Assembly: GCA_900550585.1 (NCBI GenBank)
Contig: URST01000055.1
Coordinates: 1 to 14,652 of the forward strand
Length of the DNA: 14,652 nucleotides
From: an uncultured Eubacteriales bacterium
Lineage (GTDB): Bacteria > Bacillota > Clostridia > Oscillospirales > Oscillospiraceae
Direction of reading: 5' to 3'
Part shown: positions 6,768 to 14,148 of the stretch, piece by piece
Layout: each line of letters starts with the position of its first letter
Numbering within the stretch: position 1 is the stretch's first letter
Notes under the pieces: generated by a model
What the model saw: the letters and a program-made list of their open reading frames with translations, nothing else
Told to the model about the DNA's origin: nothing
The model's database searches: none
Made by a program: the position numbers and the translations under genes

Positions 6768-7520
6768 ATGCCGTCTGTGACCGCCAAAGGGCTGGATTCC
6801 AACGCCATCAAGCTCATCGCCATCCTGGCCATGACCGTGGACCACATCGCGTGGGCGGTGTTCCCCGGCTATCCCAGGGACTGGCTGCCGCTGGCGATGC
6901 ACCTTGTGGGGCGGCTGACCTGCCCCATCATGTGCTACTTCATTGCGGAGGGCTTTCACCACACCCGCGACATCCGCAAATATACGGCGCGGCTGTTCGT
7001 ATTCGCGGTGATCTCCCACTTCTGCTACATATACGCCTCCGCGGACTTCGTGGACTGGCGCTCCTTCATCCCGTTCTTCTACGGCGCGGTGCTGAACCAG
7101 ACCAGCGTGATGTGGTCGCTGGCCTGGGGTCTGGTGATGCTGCGGGTGGCCGGCAGCGGCAGGCTCAGCACCGCCGCCAAGACCGTGCTGGTGGTGGGCA
7201 TCTGCCTTGTCAGCTTCCCCAGCGACTGGAGCTGCATCGCGGCGCTGTGCGTACTGGCCTTCGGCAGCAACCGGGGCGATCTGAAAAAGCAGGGGCTGTG
7301 GATGGTGTTTTATGTGGCGCTGTACGCCATCGTGTACGCGCTGGCGCTGGACTGGGTATACGGTCTGGTGCAGATGGGCGTGGTGCTGAGCCTGCCGGTC
7401 CTCCGGCTGTACAACGGGCAGCGGGGCCGCAGTCCCCGGACGAACCGGGTCATGAAGTGGCTGTTCTACGTCTACTATCCTCTGCACCTGCTGGTCATCG
7501 GCCTTTTGGAACATGCATAA
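6768..7520 (+). CDS. TraX-family integral membrane protein
   Basis: A 250-residue polytopic membrane protein of the TraX family, named after the F-plasmid pilin N-acetylation protein. Chromosomal Gram-positive members are common and of unknown acceptor. The family hallmarks are an N-terminal helix LDSNAIKLIAILAMTVDHIA (residues 9-28, with Asp25-His26) and a conserved block around residues 46-72 that reads GRLTCPIMCYFIAEGFHHT, followed by RDIRKY. About seven or eight hydrophobic segments follow, ending FYVYYPLHLLVIGLLEHA. The start is ATG 6768, with GGAGGG (6755-6760) 7 nt upstream. It lies 22 bp after the pyrophosphatase stop, so the two are probably co-transcribed. No conjugation genes are present, so a role in pilus acetylation is not supported; it may transfer an acyl group to an envelope polymer (inference). 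Confidence 0.88.
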   Translation: MPSVTAKGLDSNAIKLIAILAMTVDHIAWAVFPGYPRDWLPLAMHLVGRLTCPIMCYFIAEGFHHTRDIRKYTARLFVFAVISHFCYIYASADFVDWRSFIPFFYGAVLNQTSVMWSLAWGLVMLRVAGSGRLSTAAKTVLVVGICLVSFPSDWSCIAALCVLAFGSNRGDLKKQGLWMVFYVALYAIVYALALDWVYGLVQMGVVLSLPVLRLYNGQRGRSPRTNRVMKWLFYVYYPLHLLVIGLLEHA

Positions 7521-7525
7521 GAACT

Positions 7526-7562
7526 CCCGCCGGGAGAATCGGAAAAGGGCTTTCCCGGCGGG
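7526..7562 (+). terminator. Possible weak terminator or hairpin after the TraX gene
   Basis: A perfect 10-bp GC-rich stem (CCCGCCGGGA at 7526-7535 with TCCCGGCGGG at 7553-7562) around a 17-nt loop, starting 5 bp after the TraX stop. The following bases, CCTGCTTTCC, do not form a proper T-tract, so termination may be partial and some read-through into the transporter gene is possible. Confidence 0.4.
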
Positions 7563-7598
7563 CCTGCTTTCCCCCTGCCCGTCTGAGCGGGGCACACC

Positions 7599-7620
7599 TG
7601 TTATACAAAGAAAGGAGGAG
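7599..7620 (+). promoter_or_regulatory. Possible extended -10 element and strong Shine-Dalgarno before the MMPL gene
   Basis: TGTTATACA (7599-7607) fits an extended -10, but no -35 is recognisable 16-18 bp upstream. AAAGGAGG follows at 7611-7618. Spacing from AGGAGG to ATG 7632 is long (13 nt; 11 nt from the nearer GGAG at 7617-7620). A four-codon frame, ATG CGC AAG CCA TGA (7621-7635), lies between and overlaps the start as ATGA. Confidence 0.35.
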
Positions 7621-7631
7621 ATGCGCAAGCC

Positions 7632-10079
7632 ATGAGCCAGAGCAATGCAAGCGGCGGGACCTTTATGGAAAAGCTGTCCACATTCATCGTGGACAAGCGT
7701 AATCTCATTTTTCTCATCACCATCATCGGGCTGATCTTCTCCGCCGTCTCCCGGAACTGGGTGGAGGTGGAGAACGACCTGACTTATTACCTGCCGGACG
7801 ACTCCCAGACCAAGCAGGCACTGGCGGTGATGAACGAGGAGTTCATCACCTACGGCACGGCGGAGCTGATGGTGGCCAACGTGACCCCCGCGCAGGCGGA
7901 AAAGCTGGCCGGTCAGATCCGGGAGGTGGAGGGCGTACAGAGCGTGGACTACGACGAGACTACCGACCACTACAACGCCCTGTCCGCCCTGTTCTCCGTT
8001 ACCTTCGCCTACGACGAGAACGACGACGCCTGCCTGACATCGCTGGAGGCGGTGAAGGAGCTGCTGGGCGGCTACGATCTGTACGTCTCCACAGATCTGG
8101 GCAACGCCCTGCGGGAGACCATCGACCACGAGATCAGCATCATCATGGTCTATGTGGCCATCGTCATCGTGCTGGTGCTGCTGTTCACCTCCGAGACCTA
8201 CGGCGAGGTGCCGGTGCTGCTCCTGACGTTCGTGGTGGCGCTGGTGCTGAACCAGGGCACCAACTTCCTGATGGGCAAGATCTCCTTCGTGTCCAACTCC
8301 GTCACCAGCATTCTGCAGCTGGCGCTGTCCATCGACTACGCCATCATCTTCTGCAACCGCTTCAAGGAGGAACACCGTCTGCTGGCGCTGCGGGAGGCGG
8401 TCATCGTGTCCCTGAGCAAGTCCATCCCGGAGATCGGCGCCAGCAGCCTGACCACCATCGGCGGTCTGGTGGCCATGCTGTTCATGCAGTTCAGGCTTGG
8501 CCCGGACATGGCCCTGTGCCTCATCAAATCCATCCTGTTCGCGCTGCTGTCCGCCTTCGTGGTGATGCCGGGCCTGCTGATGCTGTTCGGCCCCCTCATC
8601 GACCGGACGCCGCACCGCAGCTTCGTGCCCAAGATCCCCTTTGTGGGCCATTTCGACTACGCCACGCGGCATGTGGTACCCATCATCTTCGCGCTGCTGA
8701 TCACGGCGGGCTTCTTCCTGTCGTCCCGGTGCCCCTACGCCTACGGTTACAGCCTGCTGACCACGCCGAAGCAGAACGAGAGCCAGATCGCCCAGCAGAT
8801 GATCGACGACACCTTCACTTCCAGCAACATGCTGGCGCTGATGGTGCCGGCGGGCGACTACGACAGCGAACGTGCCCTGCTGGCGGAGCTGGAGCAGTAC
8901 GATGAGGTGGATCACACCATGGGGCTTGTGAACATCGAGGCGCTGGACGGCTACATGCTGGCCGACGAGCTGACGCCCCGGCAGTTCGCGGAGCTGGCCG
9001 GGCTGGACTATGAGACGGCCCAGCTGGTGTACGCGGCCTATGCCGCCATGGACGGCGACTACGGCCAGCTGGTGGGCAAGCTGTCCACCTACAAGGTGCC
9101 GCTGCTGGATATGTTCCTGTTCGTGTGCCAGCAGGTGGATGCCGGTGTGGTGACGCTGAGCGCCGACCAGACCGCCATGCTGCAGTCCGCACAGGCCCAG
9201 ATGCGCAGCGCGAAAAACCAGCTGCAGAGCGACAGCTTCAGCCGGATGCTGGTGTACCTCACACTGCCGGAGAGCGGCGACGAGACATACGCCTTCACCG
9301 ACAGGATCCTGGACATCGCGCAGAAATACTACCCCGGCCAGCAGGTCTATCTGGCCGGTGATTCCACCAACGAGTACGACTTTGAAAAGTCCTTTGCCAT
9401 CGACAATAAGGTGGTCAGCGTCGTGTCCATTCTGGTGGTCATGGTGGTGCTGCTGTTCACCTTCAAGTCCGCGGGCATGCCGGTGCTGCTGATCCTGGTG
9501 ATCCAGGGCTGCATCTGGATCAACTTCTCCTTCCCGGCCATCACCGGCAAGTATCTGTTCTATCTGAGCTATCTGATCGTCAGCTCCATCCAGATGGGCG
9601 CCAACATCGACTACGCCATCGTCATCGCCAGCCGCTATCAGGAGCTGAAGGTGAAAATGGCCCAGCGCAGCGCCATCGCGGAGACACTGAACTTCGCGTT
9701 CCCCACCATCATCACCTCCGGCGCTATCATGTCCATCTGCGGCTTTCTTATCGGCAGCATGACCTCCGAGCCTACCATTGCCGGTATCGGCGAGAGCCTG
9801 GGCCGGGGCACGGTGATCTCCATTATCGTGGTCATGTTCGCCCTGCCCCAGATCCTGCTGATCGGCAGCCGGGTCATCGACAAGACCTCCTTCTCCGTGC
9901 CGTCCGTGGTGGCCAAAAAGGCCGGCCACGGCAGCATGACGGTGAACGGTCTGGTGTACGGCCGCATCAACGGCACCGTCCGGGGCGTGATGCGCGCCAC
10001 GGTGGAGGGCGATATCGACCTGACCATGCTCTCCGGCGGAGAGGGAGAGGAGGCGGATGATCAAAATGAAGAAGCTTGA
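7632..10079 (+). CDS. MMPL/RND-superfamily membrane transporter
   Basis: An 815-residue proton-driven exporter of the MMPL branch of the RND superfamily, expected to export lipids or amphiphilic molecules. It has the canonical two-fold layout. First half: TM1 (24-40), extracellular loop 1 (41-167) and TM2-6 (168-320). Second half: TM7 (348-365), extracellular loop 2 (366-590) and TM8-12 (593-747). Each half carries the family Asp-Tyr in its central helix: LSIDYAIIF (Asp235) and GANIDYAIV (Asp660), the predicted proton-relay pair. The cytoplasmic tail (748-815) has a run of short Gly-spaced strands, VNGLVYGRINGTVRGVMRAT, then an acidic end. ATG 7632 is the assigned start; ATG 7665 (MEKLSTFIV) is an alternative with a poorer ribosome site. 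The gene overlaps the next by 23 bp, so the downstream surface protein is very likely its partner. The substrate is unknown. Confidence 0.93.
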   Translation: MSQSNASGGTFMEKLSTFIVDKRNLIFLITIIGLIFSAVSRNWVEVENDLTYYLPDDSQTKQALAVMNEEFITYGTAELMVANVTPAQAEKLAGQIREVEGVQSVDYDETTDHYNALSALFSVTFAYDENDDACLTSLEAVKELLGGYDLYVSTDLGNALRETIDHEISIIMVYVAIVIVLVLLFTSETYGEVPVLLLTFVVALVLNQGTNFLMGKISFVSNSVTSILQLALSIDYAIIFCNRFKEEHRLLALREAVIVSLSKSIPEIGASSLTTIGGLVAMLFMQFRLGPDMALCLIKSILFALLSAFVVMPGLLMLFGPLIDRTPHRSFVPKIPFVGHFDYATRHVVPIIFALLITAGFFLSSRCPYAYGYSLLTTPKQNESQIAQQMIDDTFTSSNMLALMVPAGDYDSERALLAELEQYDEVDHTMGLVNIEALDGYMLADELTPRQFAELAGLDYETAQLVYAAYAAMDGDYGQLVGKLSTYKVPLLDMFLFVCQQVDAGVVTLSADQTAMLQSAQAQMRSAKNQLQSDSFSRMLVYLTLPESGDETYAFTDRILDIAQKYYPGQQVYLAGDSTNEYDFEKSFAIDNKVVSVVSILVVMVVLLFTFKSAGMPVLLILVIQGCIWINFSFPAITGKYLFYLSYLIVSSIQMGANIDYAIVIASRYQELKVKMAQRSAIAETLNFAFPTIITSGAIMSICGFLIGSMTSEPTIAGIGESLGRGTVISIIVVMFALPQILLIGSRVIDKTSFSVPSVVAKKAGHGSMTVNGLVYGRINGTVRGVMRATVEGDIDLTMLSGGEGEEADDQNEEA

Positions 10080-13000
10080 TATACGCCGGGTCTGCGGGGT
10101 GCTGCTGGCGCTGCTGCTGGTGGCCGCCTGCTTGCCACTGACCCGGAGCTACGCCGCGCAGACGTCGGATGTCATCCACATTGCCAGCGAGGCCGATCTG
10201 GCGGAGCTGGCCCGGCAGTGTGCGCTGGACACCTGGTCGCTGGGCAGGACCGTTGTGCTGGACAACGATCTGACGCTGGAGGACGGGTCGTTCCTGCCCA
10301 TCCCCTCCTTCGGCGGTGTGTTTGACGGGCAGGACCACGCCATCCGGGGCATCCGTATCTCCGGCAGCCTGTCCCCCGCCGGACTGTTCGGCGTGGTGCA
10401 GACGGGCGGCGTTGTCCGCGATCTCCGCGCCGAGGGCGCGGTGACGCCGGAGGGCGACGCCCGGAACGTGGGCGGCATTGCCGGCGAGAACCGGGGCACT
10501 ATTGAAGATTGCAGCTTTACCGGCACCGTGTCCGGCAAGACCAACGTGGGCGGCATCGCCGGCGCCAACATGGCCGCCGGCAGCATCCTGCACTGTCAGG
10601 CAGACGGCGCGGCGGCGGGCGAGGTCATGACCGGCGGCATCGTCGGGTACAACGAGGGTCTGGCGGCCTCCTGCGAGAACAACGCCTTCGTCAACGTGGA
10701 GAGCACCGACCCGCGCATTGATCTGGATGACCTGACGCAGGCGCTGACCATGGACCTGTCCGCGCTGAGCCGTCTGAACGCCGGCACCTCCGTCACGGAT
10801 ACCGGCGGCATCGCCGGGTACTCCGCCGGGACCATTGCGGACTGCGTGAACCACGGCGCCGTGGGCTATCAGCACATCGGCTACAACACCGGCGGCATCG
10901 TGGGCCGCAGCTGCGGCCAGCTGCGGCAGTGCGCCAACGACGGGGCCGTCTGCGGGCGCAAGGATGTGGGCGGCATCGCCGGGCAGATCGAGCCGTACAT
11001 CCGTGTAGACGACACCGACTATCTGTCGGAGATGAACCGGCAGCTGTACGAGCTGCGGCGCCTGACGGATCAGGCCGTCAGCGACGCCCAGGACGGCTCC
11101 GGCGATATCTCCGGCCAGCTCGGCGACATGAACGACTACCTCCGGGACAACGTCTCCGACCCCGGTGATCTGGCAGCCATCATCCACGGCTTCGGGCAGC
11201 GGCTGGACGATCTGAACAGCACGGCCTCCGGCTCGGCAGACACGGTGGCGGAGGACCTCCGGGCCGTCAACGAGCAGTTCAACCGGCTGTCCAACACCAT
11301 GCTGGCCGCCCTCAGTGCCGCCAGTGACCCCTCCTCCCTGGTCTCCGACACCTCGGAGGTCAATGTGGACAGCGTGACGCTGGGCAAGACCTCCGACTGC
11401 CGCAACAGCGGCACTGTGGACGGCGACAGCAACACCGGCGGCATTGCCGGCTCCATGGCCGTGGAGTACGGGCTGGACCCGGAGGACGATGTCAGCGCCG
11501 ATCTCAGCGGCAGCTACCGCCGGCAGTATGAGTACAAGGCCATCGTGCAGCGGTGCGTCAACACCGGGGCCGTCACCGCCAAGCGCAGCAACGTGGGCGG
11601 TATCGCCGGGCGCATGGATCTGGGCTTTATCACCGGCTGCGAGAGCTACGGCGGCATTGACAGCGAAAACGGCAGCTATGTGGGCGGCATCGCCGGTATC
11701 ACCGCCGCCACCGTCCGCAGCAGCTACGCCAAATGCGCCCTCAGCGGCAAGCAGTATGTGGGCGGCATCGTGGGCGCCGGGACGGCGGAGAAGTCCGACG
11801 GCGGCGCCAGCACCGTGGCGGACTGCTGGTCGCTGGTGGATATCACCGCCTGCCAGCAGTATGAGGGCGCCGTGTCCGGCAGTGATGCCGGGACGTTCGA
11901 GCGGAATTATTTCGTGTCCGACACGCTGGCGGGCATCAACCGCCAGAGCTACGGCGGCCGGGCGGAACTGGCGGCATTTGCCGTCATGGCGGAAAACGCC
12001 GCCGTGCCCGACAGCATGAAGCGGTTTACCCTGTCCTTTGTGGAGGACGGCGCGGTCATCAGCAGCCGCAGCTTCGACTACGGCGACTCCTTTGACAGCA
12101 GCGTGTTTCCGGCGCTCCCGGTCAGGGAGGGCAGCTATGCCCACTGGGACCGCAGCGATCTGCGGGATCTGCGGTTCGACACGGTGGTCACCGCTGTGTA
12201 CGACGCCTACATGCCCGCGCTGGCCTGCCAGCAGAGCCGGGAAGACGGGCGCTCCGTCATTCTGGCGGAGGGGCTGTTCAGCGACGACAACAGTCTCATC
12301 GCCACCGCCCATGAGCTGACGCCGGAGGCCTTCCACATCACGGAGGGCGGCGTGCTGGCCGGTTGGTGGGCCTATTGGCGAGAGGGCAGTCTGCCGCCCG
12401 CCGCCGTGAACCGGCAGGTGCTGGAGCAGTGGCAGGTATCCCTGCCCGACGACGGACAGACCCGGCACACCCTGCGCTATCTGCCGCCGGAGGGTGCGGC
12501 GCACCTGACCATCTACGTCAATAACGGCAGTGGCTGGCAGGAGGCGGACTGCGGCAGCGTGGGCAGCTATCTCACCTTCACCGTGGAGGGGCGCAGCCCC
12601 ATGTTTGCCGCCGTGACCTCCACGCCGGTGTGGTGGATGGCTGCCACAGCGGCGGGGCTGTGCGCCGCCGTGGTGCTGACCGTGGTGCTGCTCCGCCTGC
12701 GTCGGCGGAAGAAAGCGGCCAAAGCGGCGCTGCCGGATACGGCAGACGCGCCCGCGCCGGAGGGCGCCGGGTCGGCATCCGGTGAGAGCGCGCCGTCCCA
12801 GCCGAAAAAGCGCCGCTGGTGGATCCCGGCAGGCATGGCGGCGGGCATCGCCGCCGCCATGGCGGTGATCCTTACCACCACCGGGCTGGGCAGAGGTCTC
12901 CGGGCATGCAGCATGCTGACGACGGCGCTGCGGGCCGAGCCTGCGGCGATGACCGTCCGGGTGGACAGCGGCAGCGGCGCCTACAAGGCAGATGTGTACC

Positions 13001-14058
13001 GCGTCAAGGCGGGCGGCACCACCGTCACCACCGTGACGTGGGAGGGTGTCAGCGTCTACTGCGTCAACGGCACGGTGTATCTGGAGAACGGCCGCGCCTT
13101 CCGTCAGGAGGACGCCCTGTCCCCGTCTCAGGCGGCGGCGCTGTTCCGCAAGGCCCGTGTGGACTTTGAAAAGACAGACGAAGGCGGCATCTACACCATG
13201 ACGCTGGACGAGGACACCGCAGCGGGGCTGCTGGCGCTGCTGCCGGAGGGTGCCGCAGACACGGCGGATGTCTCCACTCTGACCATGATCCTGACCACGG
13301 AGGATGGCCGCGCCGTCTCGCTGGCGCTCACCGCCGGGTCGGAGGAGGACGCGCTGTCCATCCGGGTGGACTTCCTGCCTGCGGATGTATCGGAAGCGCC
13401 TGCCGTGCCCCAGGCGGTGACGGACGCCATTGCTGAGGGCGGCAAGCCGGAGGGGACGCTGCCCACCGGGGACACCCTCCGACTGCTGCGGGCGTGGGCC
13501 TCCCTGCGCAAGAGCGATGTGCTGGCCGCCGACCTGACGCTGACGGCGGACTGCGGCCCGCTGGTGCTGCGGGACACGGTGCAGTACGACCGCCGCACCG
13601 TGAACGGACAGGACTTCTCCTGTGTGCGCCGGGGCGGACTGACGCTGTACTTCTCCGGCGACAAGCTGTGCGACGCGGAGGGGCACGCCCTCACCGTGGG
13701 GGACAGCGCCACGGAGCAGCCGCAGCTCATTGAGCTGGCCTACCAGCTGGTGCTCAGCGGCGACGCCGCCTGCACCCGCTCCGGTGAGACGGACATTTAT
13801 ACCCTGAAGCTGGACGAGGCGGGCGCGGCGGACTTCGCCGCCGCCATTGCCCCGGACATCCAGTCCCAGCACGCGGCCCTCACCGGCGGCGAGTTGGTAC
13901 TGGAGGTACGAAGCGGCTATCTGCGCAGCATCCGCGTCACCTGCATGGGCACTGTCCGGGTGGCCATGCTGGAGGCGGACGCCTCCCTGGGCGCGGAGAT
14001 CGCACTTGTCCAGCGGAACTATCCCTTCCCCCAGAAGGTGCTGACCGCGTTGCAGTAA
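10057..14058 (+). CDS. Large surface-anchored GLUG-repeat protein with two TM helices and a C-terminal LolA/LppX-like region; partner of the MMPL transporter
   Basis: A 1333-residue envelope protein. In order: a signal peptide (about 1-34; basic MIKMKKLDIRR, hydrophobic core, possible AA cleavage near 34); a beta-helix-like region with ten GGI(A/V)G motifs (residues 138, 164, 192, 249, 278, 304, 460, 513, 542 and 568), typical of GLUG-motif proteins; a helical insert (about 310-440) between motifs six and seven; a Listeria-Bacteroides-like repeat (about 657-717); a further extracellular domain (about 720-850); TM1 (857-880); a basic, Ala/Pro-rich cytoplasmic loop (881-920); TM2 (922-943); and an extracellular C-terminus (about 960-1333) that appears to be two tandem related modules resembling LolA/LppX folds. 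The start is ATG 10057 (GAGGGAG 9 nt upstream) or ATG 10066 (AGGAGG 12 nt upstream); both leave the signal peptide intact. It overlaps the transporter gene by 23 bp, pointing to co-translation and a joint function. Domain boundaries are estimates and the function is inferred from context. Confidence 0.85.
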   Translation: MIKMKKLDIRRVCGVLLALLLVAACLPLTRSYAAQTSDVIHIASEADLAELARQCALDTWSLGRTVVLDNDLTLEDGSFLPIPSFGGVFDGQDHAIRGIRISGSLSPAGLFGVVQTGGVVRDLRAEGAVTPEGDARNVGGIAGENRGTIEDCSFTGTVSGKTNVGGIAGANMAAGSILHCQADGAAAGEVMTGGIVGYNEGLAASCENNAFVNVESTDPRIDLDDLTQALTMDLSALSRLNAGTSVTDTGGIAGYSAGTIADCVNHGAVGYQHIGYNTGGIVGRSCGQLRQCANDGAVCGRKDVGGIAGQIEPYIRVDDTDYLSEMNRQLYELRRLTDQAVSDAQDGSGDISGQLGDMNDYLRDNVSDPGDLAAIIHGFGQRLDDLNSTASGSADTVAEDLRAVNEQFNRLSNTMLAALSAASDPSSLVSDTSEVNVDSVTLGKTSDCRNSGTVDGDSNTGGIAGSMAVEYGLDPEDDVSADLSGSYRRQYEYKAIVQRCVNTGAVTAKRSNVGGIAGRMDLGFITGCESYGGIDSENGSYVGGIAGITAATVRSSYAKCALSGKQYVGGIVGAGTAEKSDGGASTVADCWSLVDITACQQYEGAVSGSDAGTFERNYFVSDTLAGINRQSYGGRAELAAFAVMAENAAVPDSMKRFTLSFVEDGAVISSRSFDYGDSFDSSVFPALPVREGSYAHWDRSDLRDLRFDTVVTAVYDAYMPALACQQSREDGRSVILAEGLFSDDNSLIATAHELTPEAFHITEGGVLAGWWAYWREGSLPPAAVNRQVLEQWQVSLPDDGQTRHTLRYLPPEGAAHLTIYVNNGSGWQEADCGSVGSYLTFTVEGRSPMFAAVTSTPVWWMAATAAGLCAAVVLTVVLLRLRRRKKAAKAALPDTADAPAPEGAGSASGESAPSQPKKRRWWIPAGMAAGIAAAMAVILTTTGLGRGLRACSMLTTALRAEPAAMTVRVDSGSGAYKADVYRVKAGGTTVTTVTWEGVSVYCVNGTVYLENGRAFRQEDALSPSQAAALFRKARVDFEKTDEGGIYTMTLDEDTAAGLLALLPEGAADTADVSTLTMILTTEDGRAVSLALTAGSEEDALSIRVDFLPADVSEAPAVPQAVTDAIAEGGKPEGTLPTGDTLRLLRAWASLRKSDVLAADLTLTADCGPLVLRDTVQYDRRTVNGQDFSCVRRGGLTLYFSGDKLCDAEGHALTVGDSATEQPQLIELAYQLVLSGDAACTRSGETDIYTLKLDEAGAADFAAAIAPDIQSQHAALTGGELVLEVRSGYLRSIRVTCMGTVRVAMLEADASLGAEIALVQRNYPFPQKVLTALQ
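10468..11781 (+). repeat. Ten in-gene repeats encoding the GGI(A/V)G (GLUG-like) motif
   Basis: A degenerate coding repeat whose core resembles GGCGGCATCGCCGG (third positions vary). It begins at or near 10468, 10546, 10630, 10801, 10888, 10966, 11434, 11593, 11680 and 11758. Typical spacing is 78-90 bp, with three larger gaps, the biggest (about 470 bp) holding the helical insert. Each motif is usually followed by a Cys-containing strand such as IEDCSF, IADCVN or RQCAND. These are protein-structural repeats, not mobile DNA. Confidence 0.85.
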
Positions 14059-14062
14059 CAAG

Positions 14063-14094
14063 GCGGGAGGCGGCGCTTTCCGCCGCTCCTCCGC
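14063..14094 (+). other. Imperfect GC-rich hairpin after the surface-protein stop
   Basis: GCGGGAGGCGGCG and CGCCGCTCCTCCGC pair with small bulges around a CTTTC loop. There is no T-tract. It may stabilise the 3' end of the transcript ahead of the true terminator at 14102. Confidence 0.4.
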
Positions 14095-14101
14095 AGAGCA
14101 C

Positions 14102-14133
14102 AAAAACATCCGTCCTTTCGGACGGATGTTTTT
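14102..14133. terminator. Bidirectional rho-independent terminator
   Basis: A perfect 14-bp stem (AAAAACATCCGTCC at 14102-14115 with GGACGGATGTTTTT at 14120-14133), a TTTC loop and one more T at 14134. A's on the left and T's on the right let it serve both the surface-protein gene (stop 14058) and the convergent elongation factor G gene (stop 14149). Confidence 0.95.
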
Positions 14134-14148
14134 TGCTTTGTATGGGGT

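Noticed and set aside
5113..6780. Second plus-strand frame of 555 residues over the pyrophosphatase
   Set aside because: Arg/Gly/His/Pro-rich, no motif, while the overlapping frame carries all family II pyrophosphatase metal ligands.
6768..7520. Conjugative element suggested by TraX
   Set aside because: No relaxase, coupling protein, integrase, attachment site or other transfer gene is present; TraX family proteins are common as stand-alone chromosomal genes in Firmicutes.
6693..10064. Antisense open frame of 1123 residues opposite the TraX and MMPL genes
   Set aside because: Spans two unrelated real genes and their intergenic region; composition (His, Gln, Asp, Gly) is typical of a high-GC shadow frame.
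10468..11781. CRISPR array or tandem DNA repeat
   Set aside because: The repeated GGCGGCATCGCCGG-like units vary at third codon positions, stay in frame and encode a GLUG-type motif; spacing is irregular and there are no cas genes.
9967..14109. Antisense open frame of 1380 residues opposite the surface-protein gene
   Set aside because: His/Gly/Val/Gln-rich, low-complexity translation with no recognisable motif; a GC-rich shadow of the plus-strand gene, which has a signal peptide, ribosome site, repeats and terminator.
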